Assembly: GCA_963832725.1 (NCBI GenBank)
Contig: CAWHVG010000003.1
Coordinates: 1,736,001-1,800,000, forward strand
Direction: 5' to 3'
DNA length: 64,000 nucleotides
Origin: JAEZBP01 sp963832725
GTDB taxonomy: Bacteria > Myxococcota_A > Polyangia > Polyangiales > Sandaracinaceae
Shown: in pieces, positions 35,696 to 44,401 of the stretch
Numbering within the stretch: position 1 is the stretch's first letter
Layout: every line of letters begins with the position of its first letter
Program-made: the position numbers and the translations under genes
Notes under the pieces: generated by a model
Told to the model about the DNA's origin: nothing
What the model saw: the letters and a program-made list of their open reading frames with translations, nothing else
Databases searched by the model: none

Positions 35696-38517
35696 GTGCT
35701 GCCGTCGGAAGCTCGCGCGGCTCCCCGCTCGCGTCACTACGCGATGTGGATGTTCACCGCCGCGTGCCCGAGCCGTTGCACCTACTGCGACATCGACTCG
35801 CAGAAGCACAAGCGCGGTCTGGCCGAGGGCGAGGTCGAGCGCGTGGCGCGGGAGCTGCTCGCGAACCGCTTTCGCGAGGTGATGTTCGCGGGCGGCGAGC
35901 CGCTGCTCTCGCCGCACCTGCCCGCCGCGCTTCGCGTTCTCCGGGGAAACGCGCGCACGGCGGTGTTCACGGGCGGGCTGCCCGGCGTCGCCGAGCGCGC
36001 GGTCGAGGTGCTGGGCGAAGGCGGGGTCGATCGCCTCGTCTATTCGATCGACTCCGGAAAGCCGAAGGAGAACGACCTGATCCGAGGTCGCAACGGTGTC
36101 ACGTCCGACCTGGTCGAGATGGCGGACGCGGTCGCGCGCCACCTGCCGCGGGTCGACCGCTCCGTCAACACGGTCGTGTCACGGCTCAACGTGCATTCCC
36201 TCGACACGGTCTGGGACCGAATGTCGCCCTTCGGTCTGAACAGTTGGTCGCTCACGCTCGCCGGCGACTTCTTCGAGGGAAGCCCCAAGCACGCGATGCT
36301 GGAAGAGGCGCAGCTCGAGGAGCTCTACTTCCAGACCGTTCCACGCCTGGCGCGACGGCTCGCCGCGGCCCGCGCGGAGCTGGTCGTCTTGCCGGTGCCC
36401 TACCCTCTGCTCGAGACGCGCGTGCCGCCGGTGCGCTGGGACCGACTCTCACCGGGGCTCGGCGCCGCCGTAACCGACGAGCTGAAGCTCTACTCGCAGG
36501 GCGAGTACAACCGGACGTTCGTCGAGCGCTGCGGCTGCCCGCTCGTCGGCATGGACATCGTCATCGGCGTGGACGGGGCGATCCATCCCTGCAGCCAGGC
36601 GCCGATCATCAACCCGCGCTACGTCGTCGGGAACGTGCGCGACCGAATCCATCGCGGAGATCCTGGACGGCGACGAGCTGCGCCGCTTCGCCGAGGGCGT
36701 GCCTCACGCGCCCTGCACCCGCTGCTGGGCTCCTTCGAACATCCCGCGCGAGACGCTGGTTCAGCTCACCGCGCGTGGCGCGGCCCGCGCGAGCGAGCGC
36801 ATGAGCGCGAGCGAGCTCCGACGGCGCCTCGACCTGGTGCGGCGCACGCTGGCGCTCTCGCCCGAGCCGCTCCACGTGCCGCTCGGTCTCGTCTTCCGCC
36901 CGCTGAGCGGCCAGGCTCACTTCGAGTGGTGGCGGGCCCTCGCGGAGCGCGCGGAGAACGGCGGCTACGCGCGCGCCACGCTCTACGTCCACATCCCCTT
37001 CTGCGCGCGGGTCTGCACGTACTGCCTGCTCTCGCCGGTCGCCCACCCCGGCAAAGACGTGGTCGGAGCCTACGTCGACGCGCTCCGGATGCAGGCGCGG
37101 CGCTTCGCGGAGGTGGCCGAGCCGCTCCGCTTCGACTCGCTCCACGTCGGCGGAGGCACGCCGACCCTCCTCGCCGAAGAGCAGCTCGACACGCTGTTCA
37201 CGGACCTCGCCCGCTTCCGGCTGGCGGAGGGAGCCCGGATCGGCGTCGAGGCGCACCCGGCGACCTCGACGCCGGGACGGCTCGAGGTGCTCCGAAAGCA
37301 CGGCGTGCACCGCCTCAGCTTCGGCGTCGAGTCGCTCACCGACGAGGTCCTCCGCAACATCAACCGGCAGGACCAGAACGCGGCTCGGGTGGAGAGCGCC
37401 ATCCGGACGGCGCGCCAGGCTCGGGTTCTCGATCAACATCGATCTCTTGGCCGGCCTGCCCGGCGAGACCGAGGAGAGCTGGCGGGAGACCGTCGAGCGC
37501 ACGCTCGCCCTCGAGCCGGACTCGCTGAGCGTGAACCGCTTCCTCGGCGAGAACTCCGCGCTGGCGAGCTTCGGCTACGCGCCCGACGAAGCGGAGAGCC
37601 GCGCAGCCAACCGCATGCTGCTCGAGGCCGACGCGTGCATCTGGCGCGAGGCGCCTCCCCGCTGGCCCGAGAAGCCCATCGAGCGAGCCAGCTTCGGGAT
37701 GCAGTACGTGTGGGACCGCTCGAACACCGCGCGCCGCTACTTCCAGGACGACATGATCGGGCCCACCTCCACGCTGGCGTTGGGCCACGGCGCGCTCGGT
37801 CACGTCCACGGGCGTGGGTTCGCCATCCCCGCGGGCAGCGTGCAGGACTACATCGACGCGCTTCGCGAACGCGCGATGCCTCGGATGGTGCACGCGCCGG
37901 TCGACGCGCGCTTCGAGATGGCGTTCTTCGCCACCGAGCAGGCGTGCCGGGGCGACCTCTCCCCCGCGCGCTTCGCCCGCATGTTCGGCGTCCGACTGGA
38001 GGACGCGTTCGGACGGGAGCTGCGCTTCTTGCTCGCGGAGCGGCTGCTCGCCGTTCGCGGCAAGGCGCTCGCCAAGCCACCTCGCCCCGACTTCCAGAGC
38101 GCGCACCTCCTCGCGTTCCTGCTGCGCGACGTCGAGGCCTTGCAGGCAGGGCTCGACGCACTGCAGAGCGTCGACGCGGGCGCTTCCGCGCCTGAAGGCC
38201 CGCCGCGCGTCGGCGCGCACGAGCTGACGCGCCTCCTCGAGACGGATCCGGAGGCCGCGCGGGAGGTCCACCTCGAGGTCGGGCGCGGGCTCGACGCGGC
38301 CACGGCGACGCAGCTCGCGACGGCCGGCAAGCGCGGTTGGCGCATCGAGGTGCACGGCGAGCAGCGCCGGCCGCTCCGCGAATACGCGTACCTGGGCGAG
38401 CTGCCGCCCTCCATGCTCTGGACCCGGCTGGCGATCCGCGCCGCCCAATCGGCTCGGGGCGAGCAGCGGCTCGTGGTGCCGGAGCCGGCAGCGTCCAGCG
38501 CGCCGGTCGACCGATAG
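35696..38517 (+). CDS. Twin radical SAM protein (two frameshifts)
   Basis: A reconstructed protein of about 940 residues with two complete radical SAM domains. Domain 1 has CPSRCTYCD (~22-30), AGGEPLL and a SPASM-like set (CGCPLVG, HPCSQAP, CTRCW at ~280-345). Domain 2 has YVHIPFCARVCTYCLLSP (~430), VGGGTPTLL and LSFGVESLTDEVL, as in HemN/HemW-like enzymes. It then has a helical C-terminus. No stop codon separates them; a possible second start is ATG 36801. The frame changes at AA 36646-36647 and near 37420-37422, each an extra base. Both clusters look intact, so two SAM-dependent chemistries could act on one bound substrate. Start GTG or nearby is uncertain. Confidence 0.75.
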
Positions 38518-38640
38518 CCGAGCTGCGACGCGCCTGCCTCCACGCTCTGGACCCGGCTGGCCATCCGCGCCGCCCGATCGGCGCGGGGCGAGCAGCGGCT
38601 GGTGGTGCCGGAGCCCGCAGCGTCGAGCGCGCCGGATCGA
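38410..38640 (+). repeat. Duplicated 3' tail of the twin radical SAM gene
   Basis: A segment of about 100 bp at the end of the gene (38410-38511) recurs 129 bp downstream (38539-38640). Both copies encode LWTRLAIRAA(Q/R)SARGEQ and LVVPEPAASSAP, with many differences synonymous. The second copy runs to the stop codon of the oppositely oriented HxsB-like gene. It looks like the relic tail of a tandem paralogue, as also seen for the DUF3540 gene. Confidence 0.75.
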
Positions 38641-39932
38641 TCAGCGCCCGCGGAGGCGAGCGGCCACCCTCTTCTGCGCCTTCGCCCAGCGCGCGAAGAC
38701 CCGACGCAGGTCCTGCCCGGCCGGCGAGGCCAGCAGCGCGAAGACGTCGTCGAAGGTGCCCATCGACCGATCGCAGAACGCGCTCCCGAAGCGCCGCGCG
38801 TCCGCGCCGTCGTCCATCAGATGGGCGCGCAGGAGCGACGAGCCGCAGTAGGGATTGAACGCACAGAAGCGGCACCCAGAGTCGCCGCGCGCAGAGTCGC
38901 CGCGCGCAGTCTCGCTCCGCGCCGCCCGTGCGAGCGCTCTCGAATCGTCGGTCACGCGCCCCACCAACGCACGCTCGTCACCCGAGAGCGCGCCGTCGAC
39001 ACCGGCGTACACGCGTCCATCGGGCGCGTAGACCCGACTCGGGCGGCGCAGGCGCCCGCGGCGCAACGCTGGGTGAGCGCCTCGAGGTGGAGCGCGAGAC
39101 GCTTCTCGACCAGGAGCGTGCCGCCGAGGTTGGTCTCGAGGACCGCGGCGACGACCTCGCGGTGAAACGCGCGCAGCCCGGCGGCGGCGCCGGCGGGAAG
39201 ACGGACCTGCAGGTAGACGACGCCCGCCGAGACGCACGCCGCGACCAGCTCCTTCGCGCCGCGCTCGAGCACGTCGTCGGTGAGCGTGGCGACCGCCGTC
39301 ACGTACGCGAGCTCCGGATCGATCCCGCGTTCGCGATAGAGCGCGTGCAGCCGCCGGACGACGCGGAGACGGTCGGCGCCCGAAGTCTCGAGGTCCGCGT
39401 TCAGCGCGGCGTTGGTGCCGACCAAAAACCGGAGCGTCGCGTCGTCGACCTGATCACCGATGGAGGCGACCACCGACAGCTCGGAGCCCCGCTCGCGGCT
39501 CCGATCGACCGCCGAGTCGACCAGCGCGCGGAGGACCTCCACCTCGACGGGAGGCTCGATCCCTCGGAGATCGAGGCGGACGTGAGAAGGCGCGCCCGCG
39601 AATGCGCAATCGATCGCCGCGCGGGCGGTCGGAGCGTCCATGACGCGCCGCGCCGAGCCGGTTCCGCAGCTCACCAGGACGACGTGATGCGCGGACGCTT
39701 CGGCGCGCGCGCTCGGTTCGGCGGTGCACACGAAGCCCAGCTCCGCGAGGCGGCGGAGGACTGCGGCGCCCTCTTCGTCCCCGCCCCGCGCCGCGTCGAT
39801 CTCGGCGCCGTCGAGCAGGAGAAAGCGGCCATCCTCTCCGGTCACGACCGCGCGTCGGCCCTCGCCCTCCACGAGCCGATATCGGACCCACGCGCCGTCG
39901 TCGATCCGCAGATGGGGCGGAACGCCGCTCAC
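38641..39932 (-). CDS. HxsB-like radical SAM homologue lacking the cluster motif (one frameshift)
   Basis: About 430 residues. The N-terminus (VRYRLVEGEGRRAVVTGEDG), overall length and the C-terminal CRFCAFNPYCGSSLL with FGSAFCDRSMGTFDDV follow His-Xaa-Ser system maturase HxsB. Where HxsB has the CxxxCxxC of the SAM cluster, this protein has HHVVLVSCGTGSARRVM with one Cys. The GGEP motif has become RGIEPP, and the SLDGP loop is also lost. It is therefore probably a non-catalytic binding or scaffold partner. The frame changes at CCC 39033-39035; one added base gives RVGVYAPDGRVYAGVDG. Start GTG 39932 overlaps the stop of a 16-codon ORF (ATG 39979). Confidence 0.7.
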
Positions 39933-39979
39933 AGAGGCGCTCCGAGCGCCGCGAGCCGTTCGCGCGTCAGCCTCGCCAT
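39932..39979 (-). CDS. 16-codon mini-ORF upstream of HxsB-like gene
   Basis: ATG at 39979 reads MARLTRERLAALGAPL and ends with a TGA that overlaps the GTG of the HxsB-like gene. It may be a translational leader. A one-base frameshift could also make it the true N-terminus of the downstream protein. It is too short to judge by codon use. Confidence 0.3.
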
Positions 39980-40083
39980 GGACGGCGGAGGATAGCGCGC
40001 CGGGCTGGGACCGACAGCAACGGGAGGCACGCGAGACGAGCTGGCGCCTGCGGAGACCGGCGAGAGCGGATAGCCTCCGTCTC

Positions 40084-40392
40084 ATGCGCGTCGAGCTCAT
40101 CGCCGATCGAGACTGCCCGAACCTCCCGCTCGCGCGCGAGCGTCTCCGCGAGGCCCTCGAGCGGCTGGGAATGGCGGGCGAGTGGGAGGAGCACGTGCGG
40201 CCCGAGGCCACGGACCGTCGCATCGCCGGTTGGCCCTCTCCGACCATCCTCGTCGACGACACGGACGTCGAAGGACGCGAGGCCGAGGGCGGCGCCTGCT
40301 GCCGGATCTACCGTGACGCCGAAGGACGCGTCAGTGGCGCGCCCAGCGTCACGCGCATCGTGGACGCCCTCCGCCGCGCCAGCGAGCGCTGA
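40084..40392 (+). CDS. Small thioredoxin-fold-like protein
   Basis: A 102-residue cytosolic protein. The pattern VELIADRDCPNLPLARERL at the N-terminus, a central GWPSPTILVDDTDVEG and the C-terminal CCRIYRDAEGRVSGAPSV match the small thioredoxin-like proteins often found near metal or mercury resistance genes. Only one Cys is in the CxxC position, so thiol-disulfide exchange by that motif is unlikely; a CC pair sits later in the chain. The partner genes are not obvious. It stands divergent from the HxsB-like gene and is followed by a minisatellite. Confidence 0.7.
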   Translation: MRVELIADRDCPNLPLARERLREALERLGMAGEWEEHVRPEATDRRIAGWPSPTILVDDTDVEGREAEGGACCRIYRDAEGRVSGAPSVTRIVDALRRASER

Positions 40393-40454
40393 GGCACCTC
40401 ATTCCTCGTCGACGGCGCGCTCGGCGTCTTCCGCGCGACCTCCCTCCGTCTCCA

Positions 40455-41019
40455 GACGCTCCCCGGCCGTGTCCACGCGCCCGGCAGCCGTCTCCACGCG
40501 CCCGCACCCCTCTCCACGCGCCCCGCACCCCTCTCCACGCGCTCGGCTGCCCTCTCCACGCGCCCGGCAGCCCTCTCCACGCGCTCGGCTGCCCCTCTCC
40601 ACGCGCTCGGTAGCCGTCTCCACGCGCTCGGTAGCCGTCTCCACGCGCCCTGCACCCCTCTCCACGCGCTCGCGAGCGGCCGAAGAGCGCTTCTCTCCCT
40701 CGGTACGAGGCTGCCGAGCTCCCTCCACGCGGAAGTGCCCGTCTCCACGCGGAAGTGCCCGTCTCCACGCGGGCGGTACCCGTCTCCACGCGGGCGGTAC
40801 CCGTCTCCACGCGGGCGGTGCCCGTCTCCACGCGGGCGGTACCCGTCTCCACGCGGACGTGCCCGTCTCCACGCGGAAGTACTCGTCTCCACGCGGGCGG
40901 TGCCCGTCTCCACGCGGAAGTACCCGTCTCCACGCGGGCGGTACCCGTCTCCACGCGGAAGTGCCCGTCTCCACGCGGAAGTACTCGTCTCCACGCGGGC
41001 GGTACCCGTCTCCACGCAC
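40455..41019. repeat. 20/21-bp minisatellite, two sub-arrays
   Basis: Tandem copies built on a core like CCGTCTCCACGCG. The first block (about 40455-40676) has units around CTCTCCACGCGCTCGG and CCGTCTCCACGCGCCCGG. The second (about 40733-41019) has units around GCGGTACCCGTCTCCACGCG and GAAGTGCCCGTCTCCACGCG. Unit length alternates between 20 and 21 bp, so the reading frame changes from copy to copy; protein coding is unlikely even though several frames lack stops. It fills most of the 863 bp between the thioredoxin-like gene and the M74 peptidase gene; the rest of that gap shows no gene. Confidence 0.85.
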
Positions 41020-41255
41020 GCGATCGCTCGTCCGCACGTCACCCCGCTTCGTCCGCGCGCCCCGCGCCCGCGTCCGCACTCCGCCCGGCATCGTCCGCGC
41101 GAGCTCCGCGGGTCTCCGCGTACGAGGCGGCGCGGGGGCGCGCCTCGGCGGAGCTCGGTCGCGCGGCACGGCCGAGGGCACGGGGCGCGGGCGCACTCCG
41201 AGGGGGCTCGTCGCGCAGCTCGCTTGTCCGCCGGGCACCCGATACGCTGGGACCG

Positions 41256-41927
41256 ATGAGGGCGCCGTCGGCCCAATCGGTCTTCGTGCTCGTGCTCGCG
41301 ACCGCCGCGCTCTCGGGGGTCGCCGCCGCGCAGGACGTGCCCGACTCGGCCTCGCGCTCGATCGGCACGCCGAACCACGGCCGCCTGGAGCACCCGGAAC
41401 AGGTCCAGTCGACGCCGAACCTCATCGTTCAGCCCGGCTCCCACCACTACGGCACCGAGGAGCTCGTCGGATTGGTGCGACGCGCCGCGGAGCGGCTGCA
41501 GGAGCGCGAGCGAGGGCCACGTCTCTTGGTGGGCTCGCTCTCGTCACGCCGCGGCGGGCGGCTGCCGCCCCACAGCTCGCACCAGAACGGGCGCGACGCG
41601 GACCTCGGGTTCTTCGTGACCGATCCGGACGGCCAGCCGGTCGAGCCTCCGCGTTTTCTCGAGCTCGACTCCTCCGGCTGCGGTCGCGACCGGGCCGAGT
41701 CCTACTGCATCGATCCGCGGCGCACGTTCCTCTTCGTCGCGGCGCTGCTGGCCGACCCGGTCACCCGCGTGCAGTGGATCCTGATGGCCGCCGACCTACG
41801 CCAGATCGTGCTGGCGGCGGGACGTCACCTCGGCGTGGACGACGACGTCTACCACCAGGTCGAGGTGGCCACCGAGCCGCGCGACGGGAGCGAGAGCCAC
41901 CGCAGCCACATCCACGTGCGGATCTGA
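41256..41927 (+). CDS. Penicillin-insensitive murein endopeptidase-like protein (M74)
   Basis: A 223-residue periplasmic protein. The signal peptide ends near GVAAAQ. The LAS-type metallopeptidase motifs of MepA are visible: HSSHQNGRDADLGFF (~105, zinc His and Asp) and the C-terminal SHIHVRI (~218, zinc His). Such enzymes cut the D-Ala-meso-DAP cross-bridges of peptidoglycan. MepA itself is about 270 residues; the shorter length and weak middle make the exact specificity uncertain. The ATG at 41256 gives the signal peptide; the longer frame through the minisatellite is rejected. Confidence 0.85.
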   Translation: MRAPSAQSVFVLVLATAALSGVAAAQDVPDSASRSIGTPNHGRLEHPEQVQSTPNLIVQPGSHHYGTEELVGLVRRAAERLQERERGPRLLVGSLSSRRGGRLPPHSSHQNGRDADLGFFVTDPDGQPVEPPRFLELDSSGCGRDRAESYCIDPRRTFLFVAALLADPVTRVQWILMAADLRQIVLAAGRHLGVDDDVYHQVEVATEPRDGSESHRSHIHVRI

Positions 41928-42138
41928 CCGCCCGCGCGACGACCGCCCCCGCTGCCAGGACCGGCCGCCCTTCCAGAGCTGGTACGACGGAGAGCCACCC
42001 ACGCCGTCCCGCGCCGCGCACCACCGCCGCGTGCGCCGCCGGCAGCGCGCGCACCGTCATCGCCGCCGCGCACACCGGCGCCGACGGCGCCGACGCCGTC
42101 CATGAGCTTGCGCGGGTAGCCGGCACGATCCGCCGCTT

Positions 42139-43311
42139 TCAGCCGCCGAACACGGCGTCGAACGCGGCCACGGCGGCGTCCGGATCGCACGCGTGGCCGT
42201 GCTCGGCCAGCGCGTCGGCGATGGCGCGTACGGTCTTCCGGAGGTCGTCGGGCTGGCTGAGCACGTGGCCCATGTGCCCGACGCGGAAGTAGCGGGTCTT
42301 CAGATCCGGGTGCAGGCCGCCGGCGATGGTCACGCCGCGCTTGCCGACCGAGCCGACCATCGCGGGGCCGACTCCTTCCGGGTAGTAGACGGCGCTCAGC
42401 GTGTCGGCGGCCAGCTCCTCGCGCACCGGAAGCAGCGAGAGCCCGAGCGTCGACCAGGCCGCCGCGCATGGCCCGCGCGGCACGCTCGGAGAGCGCGAAG
42501 CGCGCCGCCATGCCCTCGGCCAGCATCGCGTCCAGCGACACCGCGAGCGCGCGGATCAGGTTGGTCGCCGGCGTGGAGAAGTAGCTCGGCTTGCCCGCTT
42601 CGTACGCGCGCATGATGGGCAGCCACTGCTCGAAGTCCATCGACATCGGCGGCGGGCTCGCCAGCGCCGCCCGCGCCTCCAGCGCCGCGGCGGCTGACCA
42701 CCATCAGCGCCAGCCCGGCCGGCAGCCCGATCGCCTTCTGCGAGCCGGTGAAGTAGAGTCGGCGCCCCACGCCGCCATCTCGAAGCGCTCGGCCGCGGTC
42801 GCGCAGACGCCGTCGAAGACCGAGAGGGCTCGTGCCGCGCGAGCGAGCGGGCGAAGCGGTGCGCGTCGACGCGGACGCCGGTGGAGGTGTCGACGTGGGT
42901 GACGAAGAGCGCGCTTGACGGGCCGTCGCGGCGCGCTCGGCGATCGCTTCCTCCACCGCGTCCAGCGAAGGCGACCTCGCCGGGCTCGGCCGAGACCATC
43001 GTGACCTTCGCGCCGGCGGCGGCGGAGCATCTCGGCCATGCGCTCGGAGAAGTAGCCGCTGCTGACGACCACCGCCCCTGTCCGGGATCGAGCAGGTTGG
43101 CGGCGGCCATCTCCATGGCCAGCGTGCCGCTGCCGGCGATGGCGAAGGGCTGGGCGTCGTCCGGGGCGAGCCAGACGCGGCGCATGCCGGCCAACGCGCG
43201 GCCGAAGGCCTCGATGAAGCTCGGCGCGAGGTGCCCCGGCGGGGGGCCCGACGCGGCCTCGATGACGGCGGGGGAGATTTCGATCGGTCCGGGGATCATC
43301 AAGAGCGTCAT
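42139..43311 (-). pseudogene. Class V aminotransferase (alanine-glyoxylate type), shattered
   Basis: Pieces of one PLP enzyme are spread over all three frames: LLMIPGPIEISPAVIEA and AIAGSGTLAMEMAAANLLDP, then VVVSSGYFSERMAEML, AGAKVTMVSAEPGEVAF, ALFVTHVDTSTGVRVDAHRF, LSVFDGVCATAAERFEMAAW, YFTGSQKAIGLPAGLALMVV (with the PLP Lys), DFEQWLPIMRAYEAGKPSYF, and a C-terminal GVGPAMVGSVGKRGVTIAGG. Their order is that of alanine-glyoxylate/serine-pyruvate aminotransferases. At least seven one-base shifts occur in 1.2 kb while flanking genes are intact. Either a decayed gene or a local consensus-quality problem. Confidence 0.8.
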
Positions 43312-43439
43312 GGCGACGGCGTTCTAGCCCGGATGCGTCCACAGATCGACCGATGTCGCGAGCGGAGCCGGTCGCGCGACGGAAGCCCCTGCGACACGTG
43401 AGGCTTGACGCCGCAGCCGGGTTTTGACGTCCTGCCGCC

Positions 43440-43991
43440 ATGCGCGCTCGTTCCTCTCTCCACATGGCTCCGACCGGTCGCCCTTCGCAGGTCTCGCGAA
43501 CCGGCGCCCACCTCGTCCTCGCCGGCCGCTTCTTTGCCGGACTCGTCGTGCTCGCGCTCAGCGCGTGCTCCGCGACCCGGGGTCCCTGCCACGGCAGCAC
43601 CTGCGCGTGCACCAACGGGACCGACTGCGCGTTCGAGTGCAACCTCCCCGGCTGCGACGGAACCTGCCAGTCGGTCGACAGCTGCAGCGGCACCTGCCTC
43701 GACGACTGCAACGTCGGCTGCGACAGCGTCTCGACCTGCGACGTGAGCTGCGGCGACGCGTGCACCGTCGACTGTCAGAGCCTCTCGACCTGCACCGTCG
43801 AGTGCGGCGCCGACTGCAGGGTGAGCTGCGGGAACGCGAGCACGTGCGCCATCCGGATGGTCAGCGGAACCGCCAGCTGCACCAGCGTCGGCTCCTGCCA
43901 GGTCCGCTGCGTCCTGCCCGACGGCAGCGAGCAGGACGCGATGGACTGCGGCGGCGGGGTGTGGGGCTGCGGCGCCTGCAGCGCGCCCTGA
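43440..43991 (+). CDS. Cys-rich repeat lipoprotein
   Basis: A 183-residue predicted lipoprotein; lipobox LALSAC follows an N-terminal hydrophobic segment (~28-42). The mature part has about 30 cysteines in short repeats such as CDSVSTCDVSCGDACTVDC and CQSLSTCTVECGADCRVSC, with an alternating C-x3-C/C-x4-C pattern that would form a ladder of disulfides. Similar small repeat lipoproteins are frequent in Polyangiales. Function unknown. ATG 43440 is used; ATG 43464 would shorten only the basic leader. Confidence 0.78.
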   Translation: MRARSSLHMAPTGRPSQVSRTGAHLVLAGRFFAGLVVLALSACSATRGPCHGSTCACTNGTDCAFECNLPGCDGTCQSVDSCSGTCLDDCNVGCDSVSTCDVSCGDACTVDCQSLSTCTVECGADCRVSCGNASTCAIRMVSGTASCTSVGSCQVRCVLPDGSEQDAMDCGGGVWGCGACSAP

Positions 43992-44112
43992 GCCTCGGCC
44001 GAGCCGGACCGCGCGGCGTCCTCGCGTCAGGCGGCGAGGTCGGGCGCGGCCAACGCGCTGGGGGCGCGCACCGGTCCGACGGCGCCATCCTCGCGCCAGG
44101 CGAGAGCGACGC

Positions 44113-44398
44113 TCACTCGCGCTCTTGGCGCCAGCGCGTGATCTTGCGCGGCCAGCTCCCGTCGGCGTGCTTCTTGGGCATGCCCTTGAGCGTCCGCTCG
44201 AGGAAGGTCACGGCCCACGAAGGCGGCGCGCCGACCCACTCGTCGAGCTCGACCGCGCCGCTGACGTGGATGCGGGCGTCGGTCGAGTGCACCACGTCCA
44301 GCTCGTCAGATCGACACGCGGTAGCGCGCCGATCCCTCGTCGATCGACAGCCGCTCCAGGACGATACGCGCGCCCTGCGATGGATGGATGCTCGCCAT
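44113..44398 (-). CDS. Small conserved-looking protein (one frameshift)
   Basis: About 94 residues when one extra base near 44309-44312 is removed: MASIHPSQGARIVLERLSID then SARYRV joined to SSDELDVVHSTDARIHVSG and a basic tail (KGMPKKHADGSWPRKITRWR). It is not recognised. It starts 3 bp after the stop of the L,D-transpeptidase gene in the same direction, so it is probably the second gene of that operon. Confidence 0.5.
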
Positions 44399-44401
44399 GG
44401 T

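Noticed and set aside
36801..36803. Separate start of a second radical SAM gene
   Set aside because: An ATG exists, but no stop separates the two domains in the frame used; kept as an alternative in the feature note.
40455..41019. CRISPR array
   Set aside because: Units are only 20/21 bp and directly adjacent, with just a few variable bases between cores; there are no unique spacers of about 30 bp and no cas genes.
40313..42292. Long Arg/Ser/Pro-rich protein across the minisatellite
   Set aside because: Repeat units of 20 and 21 bp change frame from copy to copy and several frames are equally open; the real gene here is the M74 peptidase starting at 41256.
44113..44398. PilZ-domain protein
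   Set aside because: The small size and RIVLERLSID start suggested it briefly, but the RxxxR and D/NxSxxG motifs are absent.
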